NCBI GenBank assembly: GCA_009712635.1 | Contig: WASS01000013.1 | Location: 1-64,000, forward strand | Direction of reading: 5' to 3' | DNA: 64,000 nucleotides | Origin: Hungatella sp. | Lineage (GTDB): Bacteria > Bacillota > Clostridia > Lachnospirales > Lachnospiraceae | In this document: piece after piece, positions 44,765-55,200 of the stretch | Position numbering within the stretch: position 1 is the first letter of the stretch | Layout of the letters: every line of letters begins with the position of its first letter | Made by a program: the position numbers and the translations under genes | The notes under the pieces: generated by a model | The model's input: only the letters and a program-made list of their open reading frames with translations | Told to the model about the DNA's origin: nothing | The model's database searches: none

Positions 44765-45664
44765 CTACCTCCCGTCTTCATCTGAGTAATATACCCATTT
44801 CTTCTGGCTAACAAATGCAACTGCCGTAAATGTCATGACAATCAGGAACAGAATCCATGCCTGGGCACTTGCCATACCCATCTTGTGACGAAGGAACGCA
44901 TTGTTGTAAATAAGAATGGAAATCAGTGTAGTTGCACCGTTTGGTCCGCCCTTTGTTACAAGGAATGGTCCGTTAAATTCCTGGAATGCCTGGCATAACT
45001 GAGTGATCAGGTTGTAGAAAATAACCGGTGTAATTAATGGAACTGTAATTTTAAAGAACTGGGTCCATTTACCTGCTCCGTCTATGGAAGCAGCTTCATA
45101 TAAATCTTCCGATACACCCTTTAAAGCTGCAAGGAAAATTACCATGGCTGAACCAAACTGCCATACTCGTAACATAATAATAACGAATAAAGCACCGTTG
45201 GCAGATGCCATCCAGTTGATTTTTTCACCGCCAAACGCTGTAACAACCGCATTGATCAGACCATCTGTATTAAATACAGCTCTCCACAAGATGGCAATAG
45301 CGATGGATCCACCCAGAATGGAGGGAATATAATAAGCAGTTCTGAAAAAATTAACTCCCTTTAATTTGAAGTTCAGAATATAAGCAATAAATAATGCGAA
45401 GGTCAGCTTTAAAGGAACGTCAAAAATTGCATATTTAAAAGTTACCATAAATGCTCTTGTAATATCAGAATCCGTAAAAATCTTATTGTAGTTCATCATA
45501 CCTGTTTTCGTTACGCCATTAAACAGATCGTAATTTGTAAAGCTATAGTACAATGAAGAGGCGAATGGATAAACTTTAAAAAGTATAAATCCAATCAGCC
45601 ATGGCAGGACAAAGAAGAATCCCGCATTTTCAGCCAGGAACTTACGCATACCCTTTGACTTCAT
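44765..45664 (-). CDS. ABC sugar importer permease, LplB/UgpA-like (CUT1)
   Basis: 299 aa from the ATG at 45662-45664; an ATG three codons earlier is directly against the AGGAGG and less likely. Six membrane segments and the EAA loop DLYEAASIDGAGKWTQFFKITVPLITPV. It pairs with the following permease (5 bp gap). Start codon region overlaps the stop of the GH105-like gene, so translation is coupled. Confidence 0.93.
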   Translation of the reverse strand: MKSKGMRKFLAENAGFFFVLPWLIGFILFKVYPFASSLYYSFTNYDLFNGVTKTGMMNYNKIFTDSDITRAFMVTFKYAIFDVPLKLTFALFIAYILNFKLKGVNFFRTAYYIPSILGGSIAIAILWRAVFNTDGLINAVVTAFGGEKINWMASANGALFVIIMLRVWQFGSAMVIFLAALKGVSEDLYEAASIDGAGKWTQFFKITVPLITPVIFYNLITQLCQAFQEFNGPFLVTKGGPNGATTLISILIYNNAFLRHKMGMASAQAWILFLIVMTFTAVAFVSQKKWVYYSDEDGR

Positions 45665-45669
45665 ACTGC

Positions 45670-46338
45670 TCATACCTCCTGTTTATTAAAAATTATATGC
45701 TGCGCACAGATCATATCTTTTAAACCTGTACATGTATTATTATCAATCCCCGCAATAGTTCTCCATACAAGTTCCCCGAAATTACCGTATTTTTCTTTTT
45801 GAAGCACGCCAATGTTGCATGCTTTCAGAATGGAATAACCAATTTCCATAATTTCAGAAGAATTGGGGAGGTCTTTCATCTTCTCCTTGACTATAACCTT
45901 AAACAAATCCCTTAATTCCCTATAATATTCATAGATCTCTTCTGACATCTGAGCAATCGTATCAATCAGTGACACAAGATCATCTCCTGTAAAATGCTGC
46001 TTCTCCCGAAACATGGCCACAATCTCATTATAATGCTCTTTACTTTTATACTTTGTGTCATACGCTGTTACAAACGGCATAAGCTCCAAGGTCCACTCCG
46101 GGGCTTTCATGACATCTTCTATCTTTTGTTTGTACTTCTCATTACCGGTTTGTTCCAAAGCGAAAAAATAAGCGGAATAATCCTGTGCCGGCAGACTTCC
46201 TGCCGTCCCTTCCGGGGCTTCCATACAGCTTAACTGATCCATAACAAATTCTTTGAACGCATCTTCTTTCGTTGCTTCATACATTTGTACTGCTCCCATG
46301 AGCTGATATGGTTTTAATGTCTCATTTCTGCATTCCAT
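45670..46338 (-). CDS. Unknown protein, possibly a divergent half-length GH88/GH105-like domain
   Basis: 222 aa, helical. I do not recognise a close family, but the pattern AVQMYEATKEDAFKEFV ... AYFFALEQTGNEKYKQKIEDVM lines up with the start of the real GH105 protein at 49 kb (ILEMYSITKDSKYLEFA ... TLFELYDLTGKEKYRKAIDLV). It is only about half the length of a GH105 barrel and has no visible catalytic Asp-His set. The ribosome site is weak. It sits between the binding protein and the permeases of the importer and overlaps the first permease, an odd place for a soluble protein, suggesting a role in handling or sensing the imported oligosaccharide. Confidence 0.7.
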   Translation of the reverse strand: MECRNETLKPYQLMGAVQMYEATKEDAFKEFVMDQLSCMEAPEGTAGSLPAQDYSAYFFALEQTGNEKYKQKIEDVMKAPEWTLELMPFVTAYDTKYKSKEHYNEIVAMFREKQHFTGDDLVSLIDTIAQMSEEIYEYYRELRDLFKVIVKEKMKDLPNSSEIMEIGYSILKACNIGVLQKEKYGNFGELVWRTIAGIDNNTCTGLKDMICAQHIIFNKQEV

Positions 46339-46366
46339 GACGTTTTGTCTGCCCTTTTCTTTATGG

Positions 46367-46392
46367 GAGCCGCCATAATCCTATGGCGGCTC
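46367..46392 (-). promoter_or_regulatory. Intercistronic hairpin after the binding-protein gene
   Basis: GAGCCGCCATA and TATGGCGGCTC form a strong 11-bp stem with a short loop, without a T-run. In this place it would protect the mRNA of the binding protein from 3-prime decay or partly stop transcription, giving more binding protein than permease. Confidence 0.7.
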
Positions 46393-46428
46393 GTATGAAA
46401 TATGAATATCTTATCTTTTTATAGACAA

Positions 46429-47808
46429 TTAATTCTCAAGTGTATCAGTAACACCCTTGATCAGTTCTTTTGCTGCTGCTGCAGAATCTAACTCTTTAGA
46501 GCTTAATTTGCCAAATACTTTGTAGTAAACGCCGTCTGGGTTAGCCTTTAAGTCATTGTGCTCAAATTTGCTGTCCAGAGTGAACTTGCTGTAGTTCATA
46601 ACTTTTGTATTAGCTTCAATGGTAAGAGGATCGCCAAGCTTGTTATCCTGAAGGATCTTTAAGCCTGCTGCAGAACAAGGAATACCTCTTTCTGTAGAAC
46701 CGATCTTAACGCCTTCTTCATCATTTAACAGGAAGTTGATCAGCATAGCTGCTTCCTTCGGATGCTTGGAGTTTCCAGCAACTGCATATGCCATGGAGAT
46801 CTTTGTAAATCCGCCGTTGTTGTCGCCCATCTTAACGAACTCGCCAACTACGAATTCCTGACCAGGTTTGTTTACGCTGCCTTCAAGAGCTTTTTTGAAC
46901 TTGGAAGCTGAGGAATCCCACTCAAAGATACCAGCATACTTTCCATCGATCCATTTTGCATTCTTATCAAGAGAGTCAGCCATATCACCGCTGATAGTAG
47001 CAAGAGTAGGAATTACATGTTTCTCTTCCAGTCCTGTGATAAAGTCCATACCGTCTTTAACTTCTTCTTCTGTATAGCTGACTGCACCGTCTTCTACCCA
47101 GTTTTTGCCATACTTGGATTCCAGATAGTAAACCATAAGGATCATACGGTCATATTCGCCAAGTGCCAGTGGATACATATCAGGATCTTTTGCTTTGAAT
47201 GCTTCTCCTGCTTTGTATAAGGAATCAAGATCTGTAGGAAGTGCAACACCAACCTCATCAAATGCTGTCTTATTCCAGTAGAACAGACGGCCTGTTAAAG
47301 AAATCGGAACTGCCATTAATTTATTGTCCACCTTGCAAAGATCAAGGCTCTCTGGTGTGAACTGCTTTAAATCAAGAACATCGGAGTAATCCTCCAGGTT
47401 TGCGAAAGATTTTCCGCCCTGGCTGTAGGATTCAATCCAGTTCCAGTTGATCTGCATAACATCAGCAGCATTGCCGCCTAAGATGTTTAAAGACTGCTTC
47501 TCTTCCCAGCCAGTCCATGCACCGTATTCAGGAGTTACAGTGATGTTTGGATATTTTGCCTGGAAAGCTTTGATTGCTTCCTCGGTTGCTGCATGTCTTG
47601 TGTCGCCGCCCCACCATGAAAATTTCAGTTCTACTGGTTCTGTAGAAGTTGTAGCTCCAGCAGTTGTTGTTTCAGCAGCAGCTGCTTTCGTAGTTTCTGC
47701 AGGTGCAGCAGTGGTTGTTTCAGCAGTTTTGCCTGACCCGCATGCAGATAGAGACATTGCCATAACAGTCGCTAACCCCATTGCTGTCCACTGTTTGATT
47801 TTTCTCAT
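46429..47808 (-). CDS. ABC importer sugar-binding lipoprotein (CUT1)
   Basis: 459 aa from the ATG at 47806-47808 (GGAGAGAG upstream). Signal peptide with lipobox LSAC at about residue 22, then a Thr/Ala-rich linker of about 35 residues, then a type 1 extracellular solute-binding domain (LKFSWWGGDTRHAATEEAIKAFQAKYPNITVTPEYGAW). It is anchored outside the membrane and delivers oligosaccharides, probably oligogalacturonides, to the two permeases. First gene of the operon SBP-unknown-permease-permease-GH28-isomerase. A LacI-type operator lies about 100 bp upstream. Confidence 0.93.
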   Translation of the reverse strand: MRKIKQWTAMGLATVMAMSLSACGSGKTAETTTAAPAETTKAAAAETTTAGATTSTEPVELKFSWWGGDTRHAATEEAIKAFQAKYPNITVTPEYGAWTGWEEKQSLNILGGNAADVMQINWNWIESYSQGGKSFANLEDYSDVLDLKQFTPESLDLCKVDNKLMAVPISLTGRLFYWNKTAFDEVGVALPTDLDSLYKAGEAFKAKDPDMYPLALGEYDRMILMVYYLESKYGKNWVEDGAVSYTEEEVKDGMDFITGLEEKHVIPTLATISGDMADSLDKNAKWIDGKYAGIFEWDSSASKFKKALEGSVNKPGQEFVVGEFVKMGDNNGGFTKISMAYAVAGNSKHPKEAAMLINFLLNDEEGVKIGSTERGIPCSAAGLKILQDNKLGDPLTIEANTKVMNYSKFTLDSKFEHNDLKANPDGVYYKVFGKLSSKELDSAAAAKELIKGVTDTLEN

Positions 47809-47905
47809 CTTTTTCTCTCTCCTTTTTCTCTCCCTCATAAATGAGTTCTTTAAAAGTATCATGTAAATGTTTTCGCATTTTTAATATAGAAATATGTACT
47901 TTTGC

Positions 47906-47917
47906 GTAAGCGCTTAC
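47906..47917. promoter_or_regulatory. LacI-type operator ahead of the ABC importer
   Basis: GTAAGCGCTTAC, identical in all 12 bases to the site at 38100-38111. A TATAAT-like box on the minus strand (47934-47939) lies just upstream, so the operator would cover the start of the transcript. Confidence 0.78.
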
Positions 47918-48043
47918 ACAACACTTTTTTATTATTATAACACCTATGTCCTTATAATTCATTTCAAATTCGGCACAAAACATTGCATATTTTGACATCC
48001 TATGATATTATTTTAGTAGTATTAGCCAAGGAGAATGCAAATA

Positions 48044-48910
48044 ATGAAAGTACTTACTTCATATTCGGAAGGAATTGACCGGTGTTTTGAAAGCCATTAC
48101 TTTTCCATTGCACATCTGCACAAGGAAAGCAGTGTTTTAAGCATGCACAGCCACCGGTGCTGTGAGTTCTACTTTTCTATCAGCGGCGGACGTACCTTTT
48201 TGATTGAAGATAACAATTACCGCATAGAACCTGGCGATTTATTTATGATTAATCCCCGGGAAAAGCATCAGATTCTTCAGATGGATTCCTCCATCCCCCA
48301 TGAACGGTATGCTGTTTTTATTGATCCGGAGTATTTAAAGACTATTTCCACTGATTATACCGATTTAACCTACTGTTTCACCCACCGGCCGGATAACTTT
48401 TCCCACAGGATCCACTTAAACCAGGGACAGCAGCGGCGGTTTACCTACTATTTTAATAAACTGGCAGTAGAGGAAGGGTTCGGGCACGATGTGGAAGAAC
48501 GCTCTGCTTTTGCGGAGTTTATGGTGTTTTTAACAAAATGTGCAGTTGAAGCAGATCTGGGAGAACGGTCAGAAGAACAAAGACAGTATTTTAACAGCAA
48601 GGTGGCTGATATTATTACCTATATCCACCATAACATTGATTCTTCCCTAAGCATTGGGGAGATTGCCGCCCATTTTTATTTAAGCACCTCGTACCTTTGC
48701 AGACTCTTTAAGAAAGGGACAGGCACTACCATCAACTCCTATATTACCACCAGAAGAATTGAACTGGCGCAGACGCTGTTAGCAGGCGGATACAGTGTTA
48801 ACGAAGTATACAGCATGTGCGGCTTTAATGATTACAGCAATTTCTTTAAAGCCTTTACAAAGAAAACAGGAATATCGCCGAAGAAATTCGCACAAAACAG
48901 CTTAAGTTAA
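48044..48910 (+). CDS. AraC-family regulator with cupin sensor domain
   Basis: 288 aa from the ATG at 48044 with AAGGAG ten bases upstream; an ATG nine bases earlier overlaps that site. The N-terminal 130 residues show an AraC-type cupin (HLHKESSVLSMHSHRCCEFYFSISGGRTFLIEDNNYRIEPGDLFMINPREKHQI). The C-terminus has the double HTH (SLSIGEIAAHFYLSTSYLCRLFKKGTGTTINSYITTRRIELAQTLL, FNDYSNFFKAFTKKTGISPKKF). It is divergent from the importer operon and is its likely activator, so that operon would be under double control by AraC and LacI regulators. Confidence 0.9.
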   Translation: MKVLTSYSEGIDRCFESHYFSIAHLHKESSVLSMHSHRCCEFYFSISGGRTFLIEDNNYRIEPGDLFMINPREKHQILQMDSSIPHERYAVFIDPEYLKTISTDYTDLTYCFTHRPDNFSHRIHLNQGQQRRFTYYFNKLAVEEGFGHDVEERSAFAEFMVFLTKCAVEADLGERSEEQRQYFNSKVADIITYIHHNIDSSLSIGEIAAHFYLSTSYLCRLFKKGTGTTINSYITTRRIELAQTLLAGGYSVNEVYSMCGFNDYSNFFKAFTKKTGISPKKFAQNSLS

Positions 48911-48950
48911 AAGGGAATGAAGGCGGCCTGCCTCATTCCCTTTTATTTTC
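48909..48950. terminator. Bidirectional terminator between araC-type gene and GH105
   Basis: AAAAGGGAATGAAGGC and GCCTCATTCCCTTTT form a near-perfect stem, with A- and T-rich sequence on both sides, between convergent genes. Confidence 0.88.
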
Positions 48951-50086
48951 TATGACTGATATTCCCATCCGCAACGCTTCATCTCTGTATATGCAAGAAG
49001 GAATGGTCCTACACCCTTTGCATCATCTTTTACCACTGGTTCAGACATATAGTACTGGAAGGTTCCGTCTCTTCTGTCTTTTCCGCCCAGACCTGCTACC
49101 AGACAGATTCCGCCTAAGCTCATATTTCCTTCTTCCATATGAAGATATGTTTTACAGATCCCCTCAAATGCTTTTTTTCCGTATTCTGCATATGAATCAG
49201 GCAGATAACCAAGGCGCACGCCTTTTAAGATGGCATAGGAAAAGATTGCACTTCCGCTGGTTTCCAGATAGTTCTTATCCATTCCACCCAGATTGACCAC
49301 CTGATACCACATGCCGCTTGGGTCCTGATATTTTAACATGGCATCAATCAGGGACTGGAATGCTTCCTTCATCTGATGCAGTGCGTCCTGCTCCTTGTGA
49401 TTGTCTTTATCCATGGTATCAAGAAGTGCCATGGAGTACCAGCCCAGTGCTCTTAACCAGAAATTCTGGGAAAGTCCTGTCACTTTATCACACCAGAACA
49501 TCTCTCTGGAGGAATCATAGGCATGATAATAAAGTCCTGTCTCACTATCCCGCATATGCTTTGTTATATTGGCAAACTGGCTGTAAATATCTTCGCATTT
49601 TTTTCTGTCATTGAAGCGGGCTTCGTATTCCATATAAAATGGCTGACACATATAAAGACCGTCGAGCCACACCTGATTGGGATATATATTTTTATGCCAG
49701 AAATTACCCTCTTTTGTTCTGGGCATCTTTTCAATCTGGCTGTAAACCAGATCAATTGCCTTTCTGTACTTTTCCTTTCCGGTCAGATCGTAAAGTTCAA
49801 ACAGGGTTTTTCCTGCATTTACATTATCAATGTTCAGCTCTTCTACATCATATCCCTCAATGGATCCGGCTTCCTTTACACGGTAATCAATAAACGTATC
49901 TGCAAATTCCAGATATTTGGAATCCTTTGTAATGGAATACATCTCCAGGATTGCCTTAATCATGCAGCCGTCAATGTAATTCCAGCCGGCTTTCTCTCCC
50001 TGAAGAATCTTTTCAATGTTCCAGACCGGACGGTCCGGAGTACTTTTTTCCATTAGTTCATTGATATATCGCTCAATTACATCCAT
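48950..50086 (-). CDS. Unsaturated rhamnogalacturonyl hydrolase (GH105/GH88 type)
   Basis: 378 aa from the ATG at 50084-50086 (AGAGAGG upstream). Alpha/alpha barrel with WNYIDGCMIKAILEMY, ELNIDNVNAGKTLFELYDLTG, VWLDGLYMCQPFYMEYEAR, WLRALGWYSMALLDTM and SGSAIFSYAILKGVRLGYL, the usual landmarks of YteR/RhiN-type enzymes. They split the unsaturated galacturonyl residue from oligosaccharides made by pectate or rhamnogalacturonan lyases. There is no signal peptide, so the substrate is imported first. It has its own promoter. Confidence 0.92.
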   Translation of the reverse strand: MDVIERYINELMEKSTPDRPVWNIEKILQGEKAGWNYIDGCMIKAILEMYSITKDSKYLEFADTFIDYRVKEAGSIEGYDVEELNIDNVNAGKTLFELYDLTGKEKYRKAIDLVYSQIEKMPRTKEGNFWHKNIYPNQVWLDGLYMCQPFYMEYEARFNDRKKCEDIYSQFANITKHMRDSETGLYYHAYDSSREMFWCDKVTGLSQNFWLRALGWYSMALLDTMDKDNHKEQDALHQMKEAFQSLIDAMLKYQDPSGMWYQVVNLGGMDKNYLETSGSAIFSYAILKGVRLGYLPDSYAEYGKKAFEGICKTYLHMEEGNMSLGGICLVAGLGGKDRRDGTFQYYMSEPVVKDDAKGVGPFLLAYTEMKRCGWEYQS

Positions 50087-50099
50087 GGTTAGTTTCCTC

Positions 50100-50134
50100 T
50101 CTTTGTTCATAATCAATTTGGTCTTTGTTCATAA
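50100..50134. repeat. Direct repeat of TCTTTGTTCATAA in the GH105 leader
   Basis: The 13-mer occurs at 50100-50112 and 50122-50134, exactly 22 bp apart (about two helical turns), between the GH105 promoter and start codon. It may be the binding site of a regulator such as an AraC protein, or a duplicated leader. Confidence 0.5.
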
Positions 50135-50148
50135 AATCCCTGTTTTTT

Positions 50149-50177
50149 ATCATAGCATGGTTTTTCTGACTTGTCAC
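50149..50177 (-). promoter_or_regulatory. Promoter of the GH105 gene
   Basis: GTGACA (50172-50177) and TATGAT (50149-50154) on the minus strand with 17 bases between. Confidence 0.6.
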
Positions 50178-50318
50178 GGGTGAGATTGACAGGTAATCAA
50201 TGACTGTACAATATCCATAATTTAACCTGCCATTTTTTATGAACTTTTTATCTTACTTCTATTAAAACTTATGATAAGATAATCTGGATTACATCAGTTT
50301 AAGGGAGCATTACATATC

Positions 50319-51155
50319 ATGAAGCATTTTACAGAACTCATTCGCATTACCAAAAAGCAGACCGGCAAAGAAAAAGTGACCGCTGCTGCATCTTTAAACG
50401 CCTACCTCTTAGACCCTGTCTCTGTTGCTCCAAAACGTCTGCGTCCGGCAGTGATCATCTGCCCGGGAGGCGGTTATGAGCACTTATCGGACCGGGAAGG
50501 GGAACCCATTGCCATGCAGTTTCTATCCATGGGCTGCCATGCATTTGTTCTTAATTACAGCATAGCTCCGGAGGAATTTCCATATCCTCAGATGGAACTG
50601 GCTGCATCTGTCTCACTGGTCCGTTCCCATGCAGAGGAATGGCTGATCGATCCGGAAAAGATTATCGTCTGCGGTTTCTCAGCAGGAGGCCATCTTGCCT
50701 GCAGTCTGGGAGCATTCTGGAATCAGGAGTTCTTATATGGTCCGTTAGAACTTACTCCGGAAGAAATTAAACCAAATGGCATGATACTGGCATATCCGGT
50801 AATTTCTTCCGGACCTTACTGCCACCAGGGTTCCTTCCTTAATTTATTAGGAGCCGATGGGGCTAATGAAGCAGCACGCCGCCTGGTTTCTCTTGAATAT
50901 CAGGTAGGTTCCCACACTCCGCCAGTCTTCTTATGGCATACCTCCACTGACGATGCCGTACCAGTGAAAAACAGTTACTTATTGGCGGATGCACTCACGG
51001 AACACGGTGTCAGTGTGGAAATGCATATCTATCCTACAGGCTGCCACGGACTGTCTTTAGCGAACAGGGAAGTTTCCGGCGAGGACGGCCGCTGCATCGT
51101 TCCCCAGTGCCAGAACTGGATTTCTCTGGCTAAAACCTGGCTGGAACATCTATAG
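50319..51155 (+). CDS. Alpha/beta hydrolase, acetylesterase-like
   Basis: 278 aa. Oxyanion region CPGGGYEHLSDREGEPIA, nucleophile Ser in CGFSAGGHLA, catalytic Asp in WHTSTDDAVPV and His in GCHGLSL. Length and motifs fit the BD-FAE/acetyl xylan esterase-like group that removes acetyl groups from plant oligosaccharides. AAGGGAG lies ahead of the ATG. It is divergent from GH105; a role in deacetylating pectin fragments is likely from the context. Confidence 0.85.
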   Translation: MKHFTELIRITKKQTGKEKVTAAASLNAYLLDPVSVAPKRLRPAVIICPGGGYEHLSDREGEPIAMQFLSMGCHAFVLNYSIAPEEFPYPQMELAASVSLVRSHAEEWLIDPEKIIVCGFSAGGHLACSLGAFWNQEFLYGPLELTPEEIKPNGMILAYPVISSGPYCHQGSFLNLLGADGANEAARRLVSLEYQVGSHTPPVFLWHTSTDDAVPVKNSYLLADALTEHGVSVEMHIYPTGCHGLSLANREVSGEDGRCIVPQCQNWISLAKTWLEHL

Positions 51156-51160
51156 GCATC

Positions 51161-51207
51161 AAAAAGGCGGGGCACCGGGAGTATTTCTACTTCCGGCTGT
51201 CCCGCCT
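51161..51207 (-). terminator. Terminator after pfkA
   Basis: On the minus strand AGGCGGGACAGCCGG and CCGGTGCCCCGCCT pair with a few mismatches, followed by TTTTTG. The site lies between the convergent esterase and pfkA genes. Confidence 0.85.
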
Positions 51208-51230
51208 GTTCTATCATTTTATGGTTCTTA

Positions 51231-52247
<1,017 letters not shown>

Positions 52248-52270
52248 TTACATTTCATACATGTTGTATT

Positions 52271-55200
52271 CTAATTCATTTTGCCAATCTTTTCAAGTTT
52301 TTTTTCTACAAGTCTGACATTTATTTCACCAAGTTTTTTGGTTAAAATATCAATAAGTCCATCGGAAGCATTTACATTCCAGTTGGCTGGGAGCACTTTC
52401 TTTGCCCGTTCACGCTCCAGATAGATGATTACGGAATCACTGCCCTCGGATTCCCGCAGCAGCTCAAGAATCTCCCGCTCCGTTTCCACATAGGTATCCT
52501 TGTCAGGGAATTTCAGCCAAAGTTCTTTGGGAACTGCTGAAAATGGAATGACTCTCTCACAGATCAGCTTTCCAACCGGATCATCTCCAACGGAAGCTCT
52601 GCCCTGGATAAACACCTTGGAATCCTCTACGAACAGCTCTCTCTTGCTTTCATAATCCTTTGGAAATACAATGACCTCCACAGATCCCACCAGATCTTCC
52701 AGGGTCAGGAATGCCATCATCTTGTTGTTTCTGGTAGTTTTTACGTTTTTGCCTGTAATCATACCACCAATGGTTACGTAAGCACCGTCCTGAACGTTTG
52801 TTTTCTGGGTTTCCTCGTCTACGATAAAATCTACAGTTACTGCCGTAATGTGATTTCTCCAGGTCTCCTCATATGCTTCCAGCGGATGGCCGCTTACATA
52901 GATGCCAAGAGTCTCCTTTTCAAACGCCAGAAGATCTTCCTTCCCAAACTCACCCACATCAGGAAATGTAATCTGATAGTTGCTTTTCTCTTCCTCACCG
53001 GCAAGATCAAACAGAGTAATCTGCCCTTCCATGGTATTCTTACGTTCCTTGCTTCTCTGGTCAAGAAGCTCCTGCGCAATCAAAAGCTTCTGCTTTCTGG
53101 TGCCGGGAAGAGTGTCAAGGGCTCCTGACTTGATGAAATTCTCAAGAGTCCGCTTATTGACTTCTTTGTTGCTCATTCGGTCGATAAAGTCTTCCATATC
53201 GTGATAGAGTCCGTTTGTAATCCTCTCTGCCACAATCTGCTCCACCACAGATTTGCCTACGCTTTTAATGGCAGAAAGGCCATAACGAATGGACTTGCCT
53301 GAAACGGAAAATCCGCTTTCTCCCTCATTGATATCCGGCGGAAGTATGGAAATTCCCATTTGCCTGCAGCTTAGGATATACTCTGAAACCTTAGACACGT
53401 TGTCCATAACAGAGGTTAAAAGTGCTGCCATAAACTCCTGGGGATAATAGTATTTTAAAAATGCAGTCTGATAGGATACGACTGCATAAGCAGCTGCATG
53501 GGATTTATTAAATGCATATTTGGCGAAATCAATCATCTCATCATAGATCTGATTGGCAGTTTTTTCATCCACTCCATTGGCGATACAGCCGGCTACCCCT
53601 TCTTCCGCATTGCCATATACGAAATTCTGGCGTTCCTTCTCCATAACATAAGTTTTCTTCTTAGACATGGCACGGCGCACCAGATCGCTTCGGCCCATGG
53701 TATATCCGGCAAGATCGCGGACGATCTGCATTACCTGCTCCTGATATACAATACATCCATGGGTGGGCCCCAGTATGTGCTCCAGCTGAGGACAGTCATA
53801 GGTGATGGAATTCCGGTCATTCTTTCCTTTTAAATACTTGGGAATAAAATCCATGGGGCCGGGACGGTAAAGAGAAATTCCGGCGATAATATCTTCCAGA
53901 CTCTCCGGCTTTAACTCCTTCATGAAACTCTTCATGCCGGAACTTTCCAGCTGGAATACCCCGTCGTCCTTTCCGGAGCCGATGGAATCAAGCACAGCCT
54001 TGTCATTATAATCAATTTGATCCATATCAAGGACTAGATCCCGGTTCTTCTTGATTGCTTCCACTGCATTCTGAATCACCGTAAGGGTTCTAAGACCCAG
54101 GAAGTCCATCTTTAAAAGTCCCAGCTCCTCCAGTGTGGTCATGGTAAACTGGGTGGTTATGGTTCCGTCCGCTGCTTTTGACAAAGGAACGTATTCATCC
54201 ACCGAAGTACGGCTGATTACAACTCCCGCCGCATGCATGGAGGTATGTCTTGGCAGACCTTCCAGACGCATGGACATATCAATTAAGTATTTTACTTCAG
54301 GGTCATCGTTGTAGGCACTACGCAGGTCAGGGCTTTGTTTCAGCGCCTTTTCCAGTGTCATGCCAAGGTCACCCGGTATCATCTTGGCAATGGCGTCACA
54401 GCGGGCGTAAGGCATATCCAGCACCCTTCCTACGTCTCTCACCACACCCTTTGCTGCCAGGGTACCGAAGGTAACGATCTGAACCACCTGATCCTTGCCA
54501 TACTTCTCCACTACATAGTCAATGACTTCCTGCCGCCGTTCAAAGCAGAAATCCACGTCAATATCAGGCATGGAGACTCGTTCCGGATTTAAGAAACGCT
54601 CAAAAAGAAGGTTATACCGAATGGGATCAATGTCCGTGATCCCGAGACAGTAGGAGACGATACTTCCGGCAGCAGATCCTCTTCCCGGACCAACCATGAT
54701 ATCTTTGGATCTGGCATAATGAATGAAATCCCATACAATCAGGAAGTAGTCGACATATCCCATGGTATGAATGACATCCAGCTCGTATGAGAGCCGGTCC
54801 TTTAAAGTCCCGTCATCATCGGGATAATGGCGTAAAAAGCCCTCGGTACATAGTTTATTTAAATAAGTCCAGGAGTCAAAGCCTTCCGGTACATCGTACT
54901 TTGGCAGCTTGGTAACTCCGAATTCAATCTCAATATTACACCGCTCGGCAATCTTATGGGTATTCTCCACCGCCTGGGTTGCATAAGAGAAAAGCTTCTT
55001 CATCTCTTCTTCGGATTTGCAGTAATACTGGCCTCCCTCGTAGCGCATCCGGTTTTCGTCTGTCACCTTCTTACCGGTCTGAATGCACAGCAATATATCG
55101 TGGGGTGTGGCATCCTCTGCATAGGTATAATGAATATCATTGGTAGCCACCAGTTCGATTCCGGTCTCCGCGCTCATACGCACCAGTTCATGATTCACAG

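Noticed and set aside
47720-47998. Minus-strand open frame upstream of the sugar-binding protein gene
   Set aside because: It overlaps the signal peptide region in another frame and runs through the operator and promoter.
49523-50056. 177-codon open frame on the plus strand inside the GH105 gene
   Set aside because: It is antisense to a well supported enzyme, has no ribosome site, and its translation shows no domain pattern.
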